Of a stretch of DNA of 18,654 nucleotides, positions 1 to 8,268 are shown piece by piece. How positions within the stretch are numbered: the stretch's first letter is position 1; every line of letters begins with the position of its first letter. The notes beneath the pieces are model-generated. The model worked only from the letters and a program-made list of their open reading frames with translations, had not been told where the DNA came from and ran no database searches. A program made the translations under genes and the position numbers. The stretch is from Desulfonema limicola (GTDB lineage: Bacteria; Desulfobacterota; Desulfobacteria; Desulfobacterales; DYRC01): positions 1 through 18,654 of the forward strand of contig DYRC01000042.1 in assembly GCA_020718925.1 (NCBI GenBank), in the 5' to 3' direction.

Positions 1-71
1 AAAATGTTCCCGAAAACCTTGTTTTTCTCTCCCGTCTTACCTCCTTTGTTGTTATAAATTCAAACAATGTC

Positions 72-139
72 AGACCTCCTGCAAACTCAATTTTCACCTA
101 ATAAAATCAAGGGGCAAATCCCAGTTTTGCAGGAAGTCT
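72..139. repeat. Long imperfect inverted repeat (hairpin)
   Basis: The left arm at 72-87 (agacctcctgcaaact) pairs with the right arm at 123-139 (agttttgcaggaagtct), giving a stem of about 16 bp with one mismatch and one bulge around a loop of about 35 nt. It lies just 3' of the minus-strand fragment that ends at 147, so it could be a transcript-end hairpin. There is no clear T-run, however, and the AT-rich loop and long arms would also fit a small mobile or dispersed repeat. The rest of 1-146 shows no convincing gene. Confidence 0.5.
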
Positions 140-146
140 GTTAAAC

Positions 147-323
147 TTACTTTTTCTTGACAGAATCCGAATCTATTTTCCATGATGCGCCGAAAGGCTT
201 CATGGTAAAGCTGTATTTGCCGCCCTTGTAGTCAGCTTCCAGCTTGAAATTCAGATCGTTTCCTACGGCAAGACAATTTGCTCCCTTGCCATAAACCTGC
301 TGGTAGTGGTTCAAAACAGACTG
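147..323 (-). pseudogene. Remnant of a C-terminal beta-rich domain, paralogous to the end of the adjacent protease
   Basis: This is an open minus-strand segment of about 58 codons between an in-frame TGA (324-326) and a TAA (147-149), with no start codon that suits a full gene. Its translation contains GNDLNFKLEADYKGGKYSF followed by WKIDSDS. It aligns by eye with the last residues of the neighbouring protease fragment (GDDLKVKLSCAEYKGNQYEL followed by WGIDLATS), so it is a second copy of the same small domain. It is in the same reading frame as the protease fragment but separated from it by stops at 402-404, 399-401 and 324-326. It may be the lost C-terminal domain of the same protein or the end of a deleted paralogue. 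Nothing recognisable is coded in 324-401. Confidence 0.5.
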
Positions 324-401
324 TCACCAGACTTCGGAACAAAAAAATGACTCATTCTCACAAAGGGTTTTGACAATCGGAAATGGAACTGAAACAAGTC
401 A

Positions 402-3394
402 TCAATGAACCACTATCTCAACCTGCTTAGATGTGGCAAGATCAATACCCCATGCCGGATCGCCGCCGGAATTGGGAACTAAGGTCAACTCATACTGATT
501 GCCTTTATATTCGGCACAGGAGAGTTTTACCTTCAAATCATCGCCGATAGTACCGACACTCAGCGTTGTGCGCGGAATCCTGATATGTTTGATTTCCGAA
601 GCATCGCCATCTCCGTTTTCATTGTACGCCCTGATTGCCACATCAAACTCTATTCCTTCCGAAAGCGTGTATGACACAGAGGTTACATTGCCGATGTCAA
701 TTGTTGTAAATACTCCGTAAATATCAAGCCGATACAGCAGCTTGTAGCCATTTGCCAAGGACACCGGAGACCATGACAGGGATACAGACACGCCTGAAAC
801 ACTTGCACCCATTGTCGGAGCAGCAGGCGTGGGCGGAGGAGTATAATAAACCGGCTCAACCACAGGCTGAGGCGCTGTGCCGATTACCGAAAACTCTCCG
901 AATTTGCAGACCTGAGCAGATAACGTTGTCGCACCTGACGTTACTGTGCCGCATCCTGATGCTGCATCTGTCCATCTTTTCTGAGCATCATCCCAGCGAT
1001 AGAGTTTGAGCGTTGTCGGATCAAGGTTGTTCAACTGTAAATTTGCAACAGTCAGACTGACAGTCCCCAAAGCGTCAACTGATTTCCATACATCGGGACT
1101 GTCTTCGGTTTCAGCACCCAGACTGAAATACCGTCCGATATGCTGATAATTTGCCGGAAGTCCGGTGTTGCTTGTTACAGACGGCTGTTTTAACGCCTCA
1201 TAAGTTGCAAAGGTGTTTTTGGCAATCGCGCTTTTGAGAATTTTGACGGTAGCATTCTGATTTTTGTAATTGTTGCTCAACGTCAGATCAGTTGCTGCCG
1301 GAGCATCCGAATACTGATTGCTGATATTGCCGACATAAATCTTAATCGGATTGCTGACCGTGCTTTTGTTTGCGCTGTTGGTCGCTTTGAGCGTGATGGT
1401 ATGCTCGCCCGTAACCAGATCGCTGACAATCAGCCGTGAACCATAACCGATGATTTTGCTTCCGCTTTTGTTGCCGAGATTTGAAGTCCATTCTAATTTG
1501 TTATCCGGCAATCGTTCATCCTGCAAATCATAAGTTTCGCCTTCCAATTCAATCTGATCGCCGTCTTCATAAGAATCTCCCCACTCCGGTACATCCAAAA
1601 AGACTTCAGGAGATTTTATAGGCACGGTAAACGCGGAGCTTTCGGCTGTCGCGCTTAAAATGCCGTCTGTTACACTTACACGGATTTTGGCGTTAGTGCC
1701 GCCGGGCAGTTGGCTGAAATCTTCTTCCCACTGAGTCGTTTCAATACCGTCTTCCAGAATCATCCATTTGGAAGCATCAGCAGCATCTGGCGTATATTCG
1801 ACTTTGTAGGTCAGACTATCATTATCAGCATCGCTTGCTGTCCATTGAATGGTAAATTTGCCTGTGGGATTTGTGGGTGTAGTTGTCAAAGAAATGGTCG
1901 GCGCATTGGCACTGACCAAAACTTCTTTCAATACCGCATCGCCTTTTTTGATTTGAAATTTTACAACTCCGTCAGGAAAACACATCGCCCCTTTGAACGG
2001 CGCGGGATCAATCGGCTCAGGCGGATTATTCAATGTAAAAAATCTGATGTCCAATGCCTGACTTGCCAAGACAGTCCCAGCCTGATCTACTGCGGCAAGC
2101 GTATATGCCCCGGTGCCTGTACATGCTACGGTTGAAGCGTCTGTGAACGATTTCCAAGGCTCAATCTGAACCGTGTCATCTTTTTTGATATAGCCGAGAA
2201 AATCTATCAGACGCTGAGGCGCCCGCTTGAAGCGTTTAGCCTTAGCCGGATCAAACTGGGCGAACAGATGATCATAAGCATCCTGAGTTGTCCAATATAT
2301 CTTCATATTGCTGCCGCAGCTTCCCATATAGTCAGCCGTATCTCCTAACGCCCCCCGTCCACCCACCTCATACGGATTCTGATCAGCCGTAATCAGTGCG
2401 GCACCAAGTTCGTCCGGGGCAGGATATGGTTTTCTTCCAGCGGTGCAGGAAGTATCAGCTTGGGTATCCCAATCTTTACCGCTCATGCCATTCGGAGCAG
2501 GGTTGACGCTGCATCGGATAGAGCCGCCTTTATAAGTATCTCCCACGCCATAGACATGAGCAATCTCATGCGCCACTGTCGCAGGAGCGTCTCCATCAGA
2601 TGCCACGACAATATTGCTCGGTTTGCCGTAAGTAAATCCCTGATCCTTGCCGTTAGGATAGCCATTGGGTCTTGACTGAATAAAGCCGACAATCAGATCG
2701 TAGCAGCCTTCGCTTTTGGGATTTGCCGAACAGGTAGGATGTATGAGATTGGTCAATGCCTGCCAAAGCTCTCTCTGACCGTTATCAGTTTCCAGATTAT
2801 ACTTGTTCTGCGGATGCGTCAAATTCATTACGGATTTCCCATTTCAGCTTGGATGCTGCCACAGGATACACGCTTGCCGTGAATTGCCACATGGTTTTCC
2901 ATTTTTCATCTGCTACCGAAACTATCGTGCCGTTGTAATTGGCTTTGACAGCAAGAGCCAATACCGGACTTCTTTGCGTTCTTTGAACACATAGCTGGTC
3001 GAACTGCCGTCAGTCGGTTCTTTTTTGACCACATTGTTGACACTTACCTCAAATGTATAAGTGCCTGCTGCCCAGTTGCCGCAATCTTGCAGCGTCGGAC
3101 ATAAAAAATCCACAATTTTGACCGGCTTATCGTAGGATTTGGCGCAAGCTGAATCACCTGTGTGCCATCTTTGCTGACCTTTGCCCAAGTCTGATCAGCG
3201 GTTATCGTTGCTTCTTCTGACAGAAATGCCCGAACCACCGTGTCTTTGCCTGCCACAAAATACAGGTGATTGTCTTTCTGTACACCGAGAGCCTGATTGA
3301 TTTCAATTTTCTGAATCTCAAGCCCGTATGCGCTGCCGATAGTCATACACAGCAGTATAACTGCCAGCCAGCTTTTGAAAACAATACGTTTCAT
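402..3394 (-). pseudogene. Secreted metzincin-like zinc metalloprotease with Ig-like/Fn3 domains, broken by three frameshifts
   Basis: The real start is probably the ATG at 3394, which follows AAGGAG and opens a typical signal peptide (MKRIVFKSWLAVILLCM..., ending SAYG). The frame is broken three times. Near 3133-3145 it jumps to the frame coding for SYDKPVKIVDFLCP. Near 2965 it jumps to the frame coding for LALAVKANYNGTIVSVADEK, where a GGG to GG contraction would explain the change. Near 2802 one extra base puts YNLETDNGQRELWQAL back in the second frame, which then stays open to the TGA at 402. The long open part has HEIAHVYGVGD (coordinates about 2570-2538), the HExxHxxGxxD zinc site of metzincins, and a Met-turn-like YMGS about 70 residues later. 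Ig/cadherin-like segments and one Fn3-like domain (about codons 665-760 after the ATG at 2828) follow. The product would be an exported protease. Three indels in about 350 bp suggest decay, although assembly error cannot be excluded. Confidence 0.75.
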
Positions 3395-3513
3395 CTCTTT
3401 CTCCTTTCTATATTGATAACTGATTGTAAATTTTTTATCAGATATGATTATAGAAGTCAATCAGGTTTTGGATAAAATAGTGTGTAATTTATAATCGTCG
3501 GTTACAACGCCAA

Positions 3514-3618
3514 GCGATAAATCGCCCGGCTATAAGCTCAAGCCCGCTGAAGCAGGCTACCTTCGGATTAGCTGGCTTCAGCCTGCTTCGGCTTCTAGCC
3601 CCGAAATTTATTTCGGGG
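3514..3618. repeat. Composite palindromic intergenic repeat
   Basis: Three inverted repeats are stacked here. They are gcgat-aa-atcgc (3514-3525), gaagcaggc paired with gcctgcttc (3549-3557 with 3581-3589), and ccccgaaat-tt-atttcgggg (3599-3618). The outer two share the pattern of a short GC-rich stem around an ATAAAT/ATTTAT centre, next to a GGCTA-type flank. The same design recurs at 16553-16572, 16631-16646 and 18639-18654, so this looks like a dispersed repeat family and not a gene-specific regulator. Confidence 0.6.
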
Positions 3619-3640
3619 CGACTTGATAAAATATTCCTAA

Positions 3641-3669
3641 TTGAATCTGACAGGATAATATGATAGACT
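3641..3669 (+). promoter_or_regulatory. Possible leuC promoter (-35/-10)
   Basis: TTGAAT (3641-3646) and TAGACT (3664-3669) are separated by 17 bp and lie about 40 bp before the leuC start. They are only moderate matches to a sigma-70 promoter in AT-rich DNA, so this is a weak call. Confidence 0.2.
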
Positions 3670-3695
3670 CATCTGAATCTGAGATTTAACTTTAC

Positions 3696-3701
3696 AGGAG
3701 G
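3696..3701 (+). promoter_or_regulatory. Ribosome binding site of leuC
   Basis: A perfect AGGAGG lies 10 nt before the ATG at 3712 (16 nt before a second ATG at 3718), which supports 3712 as the start. Confidence 0.7.
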
Positions 3702-3711
3702 CTCTATTCAC

Positions 3712-4974
3712 ATGGGGATGACAATCACCGAAAAAATTCTGGCTGCTCATGCGGGGCTTGATCGCGTCGAACCCGGAGATCTGATTAATGCAAAAACAGA
3801 TATTGCACTGGGCAACGATATTACCGCGCCGATTGCTATCAGAGAATTTCGCAACAGCGGCGCAAAACAGGTATTTGATAAAGATCGGGTGTTGCTTGTT
3901 CCTGATCATTTTGTGCCGAACAAAGACATTGCGTCAGCCATGCAAGCCAAAGTTCTCAGGGAGTTTGCCATTGAGCAGGGCTTGACGTACTTTTTCGATG
4001 CCGGAGAAATGGGCGTGGAACACGCGCTCCTGCCGGAAAAAGGACTGGTTCTGCCCGGTGATCTGGTCATCGGCGCGGACAGCCACACCTGCACCTATGG
4101 CGGACTAGGCGCATTTTCAACCGGCGTCGGCAGCACGGATTTGGCTGCGGCAATGATTACGGGTCAGGTCTGGCTCAAAGTCCCGGAGAGTATGAAATTT
4201 ATTTACAAGGGGCAGCTCAACAAATGGGTAGAGGGCAAAGACCTGATTCTTTATACAATCGGCGACATCGGCGTTGACGGCGCACTGTATCGGGCAATGG
4301 AATTATGCGGTCCGGTCATTGAATCTTTGGGCATGGCAGGACGTCTGACAATGGCAAATATGGCAATCGAAGCCGGAGCAAAAAACGGCATTATCACGCC
4401 GGATAAGATTACCGAAGACTATGTATCAACGCGGGCAGTCCGCAAGTATGTCTTTTTCAAAAGCGATCCGGATGCAACATACATGATGACAAAGGAATAC
4501 GATGTCAGCAATATTGAGCCGCAGGTGGCGTTTCCGCATCTTCCTGAAAATACCAAAGGCATCAGCCAAGTCGGAGAAATCCGCATCGATCAGTCTGTGA
4601 TCGGCTCCTGCACCAATGGCAGAATTGAGGATTTGCGTTCTGCGGCAGTGGTATTGAAAGGCAAAAAAGCGGCAAAAGGCATTCGGCTGATTATCATTCC
4701 GGCAACGCCGCAGATTTACCGAAGCGCGTTAAGCGAAGGCTTATTTGATATTTTTTTAGATGCAGGCGCAATCATCAGCCCCCCAACCTGCGGACCTTGT
4801 CTGGGCGGATATATGGGCATTCTTGCCAAAGGCGAGCGGGCAATTGCCACGACCAACAGAAATTTTGTGGGGCGTATGGGACATCCTGAAAGCGAAGTAT
4901 ATCTTGCCAATCCTGCCGTAGCTGCCGCGTCTGCGGTCTTGGGAAAAATCGGCGGACCGGATCAGGTCATGTAA
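3712..4974 (+). CDS. leuC: 3-isopropylmalate dehydratase, large subunit (archaeal/bacterial LeuC type 2)
   Basis: With LeuD this enzyme isomerises 2-isopropylmalate to 3-isopropylmalate in leucine synthesis, using a 4Fe-4S cluster in the cytoplasm. The 420-residue protein has the aconitase-family GADSHTCTYGG motif (from residue 121) and the three cluster cysteines in SCTNGR (C300) and CGPC (C360, C363). The length of about 420 residues fits the short 'archaeal-type' LeuC/HacA group and not the 460-470 residue enterobacterial LeuC. leuD follows after 11 nt. Related enzymes of this group act on homocitrate/homoaconitate or citramalate-derived substrates, so leucine synthesis is the likeliest but not the only role. 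No leuA or leuB is in the window. Confidence 0.9.
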   Translation: MGMTITEKILAAHAGLDRVEPGDLINAKTDIALGNDITAPIAIREFRNSGAKQVFDKDRVLLVPDHFVPNKDIASAMQAKVLREFAIEQGLTYFFDAGEMGVEHALLPEKGLVLPGDLVIGADSHTCTYGGLGAFSTGVGSTDLAAAMITGQVWLKVPESMKFIYKGQLNKWVEGKDLILYTIGDIGVDGALYRAMELCGPVIESLGMAGRLTMANMAIEAGAKNGIITPDKITEDYVSTRAVRKYVFFKSDPDATYMMTKEYDVSNIEPQVAFPHLPENTKGISQVGEIRIDQSVIGSCTNGRIEDLRSAAVVLKGKKAAKGIRLIIIPATPQIYRSALSEGLFDIFLDAGAIISPPTCGPCLGGYMGILAKGERAIATTNRNFVGRMGHPESEVYLANPAVAAASAVLGKIGGPDQVM

Positions 4975-4985
4975 AGGAGAATGAT

Positions 4986-5474
4986 ATGAAAGCCATTGGA
5001 AAAACTTGGAAATTCGGGGATGATGTGGATACGGATCTGATTATTCCCGCCAGATACCTCAATACCAGCGAGCCGTCCGCGCTTGCCAAACACTGCATGG
5101 AAGATGCGGATCCGACGTTTGCCGGAAAAGTGAGTCCGGGCGACATTATTACCGCAGGCAAAAATTTCGGCTGCGGCTCATCCAGAGAACACGCGCCGAT
5201 TGCCATCAAAGCCGCGGGCGTGGCATGTGTGATTGCCAAAAGCTTTGCCCGGATTTTTTACCGCAACGCCTTTAATATGGGGCTTCTGATTCTTGAATGC
5301 GAACACACGGATCGCTTTGTTAGCGGAAGTAAAATTTCAGTGGATTTCGATTCCGGTGAAATTTTATTGACAGACAGCGGAGAGCGGTTTATGACAAAGC
5401 CGATTCCGCCGTTTATGCAGGAACTGGTTCAAAGCGGCGGACTGATGGAATACATCCGTAAAAGGATAAAATAA
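4986..5474 (+). CDS. leuD: 3-isopropylmalate dehydratase, small subunit
   Basis: This is the swivelling small subunit that completes the isopropylmalate isomerase active site with LeuC. The 162-residue protein is the normal size for the archaeal-type small subunit. It contains GCGSSREHAP (residues 62-71), the family signature, and the early DVDTDLIIPARYLNT segment. The specificity loop reads YLNT (residues 24-27). Methanogen homoaconitase has YLRT there, and the dedicated methanogen isopropylmalate isomerase has a different, hydrophobic loop (both recalled, not checked). The start at 4986 follows AAGGAG (4974-4979) with 6 nt spacing. The ribosome binding site overlaps the leuC stop, so the two genes are translationally linked. 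Confidence 0.9.
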   Translation: MKAIGKTWKFGDDVDTDLIIPARYLNTSEPSALAKHCMEDADPTFAGKVSPGDIITAGKNFGCGSSREHAPIAIKAAGVACVIAKSFARIFYRNAFNMGLLILECEHTDRFVSGSKISVDFDSGEILLTDSGERFMTKPIPPFMQELVQSGGLMEYIRKRIK

Positions 5475-5490
5475 CTACGAGGACATGACT

Positions 5491-6687
5491 ATGAAATTAT
5501 CGCTATCTGCAAAGATCATTCTTTCTTTCTGCGGCGTCGGACTTATTATGGTATTGTTATCCGCTTATGCCGTATTTCAGATTCCTGATATGAAAAAGGA
5601 TGCGGTCGCCGGAATTATGTGGGCAGCCGGAATAGCGGTTCTGCTGACAGTGGTTATCGGCGTCTTTCTCTCCCGCTCTGTATCAGAGCCGATACGTCAT
5701 ATCGTGGAAAACTTGGACAAAGGCATTGACGGCATCAGGACTGCGTGCGATCAGGTATCAGCTTCGGGGCAGTCTTTGGCGGATGGCGCGTCCCGCCAGT
5801 CTGTATCTATTCAACAGACCTCTTCTTCTTTGGAAGAAATTTCAGCCATGACCCGCCAAAATTCGGATCATGCTTCGGAAGCGGATCGGCTGATGAAAGA
5901 ATCGCATCAGATTATTCAAAAGGCAAATACTTCGATGAGCGGTCTGATTGAGTCTATGCAGGACATTTCCAAGTCCGGCGAAGAAACCTCCAAAATTGTC
6001 AAAAGCATTGATGAAATTGCGTTTCAGACCAATCTGCTCTCATTGAATGCTGCGGTGGAAGCTGCCAGAGCCGGAGAAAAAGGCGCGGGATTTGCCGTTG
6101 TCGCCGATGAGGTGCGAAATCTTGCCATGCGTTCTGCGGATGCGGCAAAAAATACCGCTGTTCTGATCGAAGGCATCACCAAAAAAATCGCCAGCGGCTC
6201 AAAATTGGTGCATAAAACCAATGAAGCGTTTGCCGATGTGTCGGGAAGTTCCACCAAAGTAGGCGAACTTGTGGCAGAAATTGCGGCAGCCTCTGCCGAG
6301 CAGTTTCACGGCATTGAGGAAGTCAACCGGGCAGTGGCGGAAATGGATAAGATTGTTCAGCAAAATGCCGCAGACGCCGAAGAATCTGCCGGCAATTCTT
6401 ATGAAATGAACGCTCAGATCAGACATATCCGCACCATGATTGATGATTTATCCGGTCTGGTTCACGGATTTTCGGAAAAACAGCCCCAGATGATAGAAGA
6501 ACCCCGAAAATCTGAAAAGACGGAAACAAAAGCGTTACCGAAATCTCCGTCAAAGCGGATTGAACATGAAAAGCCCAAATTGCCCAAGCATCCGGATGCC
6601 AAACCGATGCAGGTCAGAGAAGTCAAAGAAGTCAGACCTGAAAAGCTGATTCCCTTTGATGATGAAGATGTGTTCAAAGATTTTTAA
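5491..6687 (+). CDS. Methyl-accepting chemotaxis protein with minimal periplasmic part
   Basis: This is a chemoreceptor that signals through CheA/CheW. Two membrane helices (about residues 8-30 and 40-60) are separated by only about 10 residues, so there is no extracellular ligand domain. A short SEPIRH stub stands where HAMP would begin, but a full HAMP is not evident. A long coiled coil follows, with the conserved signalling tip DEIAFQTNLLSLNAAVEAAR and then GFAVVADEVRNLA. The last 75 or so residues are a Lys/Glu/Pro-rich tail ending LIPFDDEDVFKDF. An ATG at 5485 is in frame, but GAGGA (5479-5483) is correctly spaced (7 nt) for the ATG at 5491, which I chose. It sits 16 nt after leuD, probably in the same transcript, with no obvious functional tie. 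It may sense membrane or cytoplasmic state or pair with another receptor. Confidence 0.9.
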   Translation: MKLSLSAKIILSFCGVGLIMVLLSAYAVFQIPDMKKDAVAGIMWAAGIAVLLTVVIGVFLSRSVSEPIRHIVENLDKGIDGIRTACDQVSASGQSLADGASRQSVSIQQTSSSLEEISAMTRQNSDHASEADRLMKESHQIIQKANTSMSGLIESMQDISKSGEETSKIVKSIDEIAFQTNLLSLNAAVEAARAGEKGAGFAVVADEVRNLAMRSADAAKNTAVLIEGITKKIASGSKLVHKTNEAFADVSGSSTKVGELVAEIAAASAEQFHGIEEVNRAVAEMDKIVQQNAADAEESAGNSYEMNAQIRHIRTMIDDLSGLVHGFSEKQPQMIEEPRKSEKTETKALPKSPSKRIEHEKPKLPKHPDAKPMQVREVKEVRPEKLIPFDDEDVFKDF

Positions 6688-6694
6688 TACGCAG

Positions 6695-6716
6695 ATGGCT
6701 GGCATATACCAGCCAT
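6695..6716 (+). terminator. Hairpin between the chemoreceptor gene and the precorrin-2 dehydrogenase gene
   Basis: ATGGCTGG (6695-6702) pairs perfectly with CCAGCCAT (6709-6716) around a 6-nt loop, 7 nt after the receptor stop. Only a mixed pyrimidine/A stretch follows, with no T-run, so it is a weak terminator at best. It could be a transcript-processing or stabilising hairpin inside an operon. Confidence 0.3.
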
Positions 6717-6747
6717 AACCTTCTTCAAGATATTCTGCCGTTAAACT

Positions 6748-7410
6748 ATGAAATATTATCCGATCAACCTTGATATCCGGGGCAAATCCTGTCTGGTGGT
6801 AGGCGGCGGGGGCGTCGGAACACGCAAAGTAAAAGGACTCATTGAGTGCGGCGCAATCGTAACCCTGATCAGCCCTGACGCAGGCAAAAGCCTGATTGAA
6901 CTTGCCGAAGCAGGAAAAATCGGATGGAAGCAGCGATTTTACCAACCATCCGATCTTGACGGCGTATTTCTGGTCATCGGCGCAACAGACAATGATGCCT
7001 TGAATCGTCAGATTCAATCAGATGCCCGGCAACTCAATATCCTGTGCAATATTGCAGACAGCCCGGAACTCTGCGATTTCATTGTTCCGTCAACCATCAG
7101 ACGGGGCGATTTGGTGATTTCCATTTCCACATCCGGCAAAAGTCCGGCGTCTGCCAAATTCATACGAAAAGAACTTGAAAAACAATTCGATCCTCAATAT
7201 GGTGTTTTTTTGCACCTGATGGGGAGCATCCGAAAACAACTGCTTGCTGAATCTCACGCGCCCCAAGCGCATAAGGCATTGTTTGAGCGTCTGCTTGAAA
7301 AAGGATTGCTGCAATCAGTAAAAACAGAGCAAATCAGAGAAATTGACAGCCTGCTTCTTGAGGTTTTAGGCAAGGGCTACACCTTTGAATCTTTAATGAA
7401 AACGGATTAA
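6748..7410 (+). CDS. Precorrin-2 dehydrogenase / sirohydrochlorin ferrochelatase (Met8/CysG N-terminal type)
   Basis: It oxidises precorrin-2 to sirohydrochlorin with NAD and, in many members, inserts Fe2+ to give siroheme. Sirohydrochlorin also leads to cobalamin and to heme in sulfate reducers. The 220-residue protein has the N-terminal Rossmann motif LVVGGGGVGTRK (about residues 16-27). It also has the family segment NIADSPELCDFIVPS, with D104 in the place of the Met8 catalytic aspartate, followed by GDLVISISTSGKSP. It lacks the C-terminal CysG methyltransferase, as expected for the stand-alone form. No strong ribosome binding site precedes the ATG, so the start is less certain than the gene. 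The ccsA-like gene begins 2 nt after its stop. Confidence 0.88.
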   Translation: MKYYPINLDIRGKSCLVVGGGGVGTRKVKGLIECGAIVTLISPDAGKSLIELAEAGKIGWKQRFYQPSDLDGVFLVIGATDNDALNRQIQSDARQLNILCNIADSPELCDFIVPSTIRRGDLVISISTSGKSPASAKFIRKELEKQFDPQYGVFLHLMGSIRKQLLAESHAPQAHKALFERLLEKGLLQSVKTEQIREIDSLLLEVLGKGYTFESLMKTD

Positions 7411-7412
7411 AT

Positions 7413-8234
7413 ATGGATATTACGCTGATTATCTGTATTGTGCTGTATTTATTCAGTTCGGCAGCTTATATTGCGTATCTTTTTTTGCAAAAGGATTATC
7501 TTCATAAGATAGGCTATGGGCTGATGGGCGTGGCATTTTTGGCGCATGTTGCGATTATCGGAAACAATGTTTTTATCTCAGGGCTGATGCCGGTGAGAAA
7601 TCTCCATGAAACGCTTTCCATGATCGCATGGATGCTTGCAGGCGTATTTCTGGCATTTCAATATCGCTTTAAGTTAAAGATTTTAGGGGTATATGCCGCG
7701 CCTCTGATTACGCTGCTGATGATTGCCTCTTTTCATGTCCCCAAAGAACTTGTTCAGAGCAAAACGGTTTTCAAGGATTTTTGGCTGATATTTCATGTTA
7801 TTACAATTTTTACCGGCTGGGCGTGTTTTGCATTGGCATGTGGGCTGGGAATATTATACTTGGTTCAGGAAGACGCCATCAAAAGCAAAAGTCGGGGATT
7901 TTTTTTCAAACGGCTGCCTTCGCTGGAATTATTGGATTCAACCGGATATGCAAGCATTATCACCGGCTTTATGATGCTGACGCTGGGATTGGCAAGCGGT
8001 TTTCTGTATGCAAAATCCGTGTGGGGAAAATTCTGGAGCTGGGACCCCAAAGAAGTCTGGGCGGGGATTACATGGCTGTTTTATGCGGCATTGCTGCATG
8101 AGCGTCTTACTGTGGGATGGCGGGGCAGAAAATCCGCAATCATGTCTATTATCGGCTTTATCGCGCTGTTATTTACATTTCTGGGCGTGAATCTTTTGTT
8201 AAAAGGGCATCATGGGGAATTTACAAAGTGGTGA
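7413..8234 (+). CDS. ccsA: CcsA/CcsB-family cytochrome c assembly (heme-handling) membrane protein
   Basis: This is a polytopic membrane protein of 273 residues, mostly hydrophobic, with about eight predicted helices. It has the tryptophan-rich heme-handling motif WGKFWSWDPKEVW (residues 204-216), the PVRNLHETL segment (60-68) and conserved-type histidines H65, H128 and H229. Proteins of this family bring heme to apocytochromes c (System II). Relatives called HemX sit in heme-synthesis operons. The gene starts 2 nt after the precorrin-2 dehydrogenase stop. In sulfate reducers this pair is, to my knowledge, often followed by hemA/hemC, but here the strand ends and no hem genes follow. A CcsA role is favoured by the intact WWD-like motif, and a HemX-like role remains possible. 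Confidence 0.85.
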   Translation: MDITLIICIVLYLFSSAAYIAYLFLQKDYLHKIGYGLMGVAFLAHVAIIGNNVFISGLMPVRNLHETLSMIAWMLAGVFLAFQYRFKLKILGVYAAPLITLLMIASFHVPKELVQSKTVFKDFWLIFHVITIFTGWACFALACGLGILYLVQEDAIKSKSRGFFFKRLPSLELLDSTGYASIITGFMMLTLGLASGFLYAKSVWGKFWSWDPKEVWAGITWLFYAALLHERLTVGWRGRKSAIMSIIGFIALLFTFLGVNLLLKGHHGEFTKW

Positions 8235-8240
8235 GCAGTA

Positions 8241-8258
8241 AATAGCCCGGAAATTCAT
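8241..8258. repeat. Half copy of a dispersed palindrome, also found at 16560-16577
   Basis: The sequence aatagcccggaaattcat is the exact reverse complement of 16560-16577. At the other site it forms one arm and flank of a 20-bp palindrome. Here only the arm and flank remain, wedged in the 34-bp gap between two convergent genes. Confidence 0.6.
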
Positions 8259-8268
8259 CATCTGTCAT

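Larger units (their letters stand above)
3395..3711. other. Divergent intergenic region with stacked palindromes
   Basis: No gene is visible in these 317 bp between the minus-strand protease start and leuC. It holds a 15-bp sequence (3454-3468) repeated at 8881-8895, a small palindrome (3514-3525), a larger stem (3549-3589), a 20-bp perfect-arm palindrome (3599-3618), a 9-bp direct repeat (3642-3650 and 3674-3682) and the leuC ribosome binding site. The unrepeated AT-rich stretch at 3619-3695 is the likeliest place for the leuC promoter. Confidence 0.6.

Noticed and set aside
6688..6747. Riboswitch (for example cobalamin) before the precorrin-2 dehydrogenase gene
   Set aside because: Only 60 bp are available, with one simple hairpin; this is too short for the conserved core of known tetrapyrrole riboswitches.
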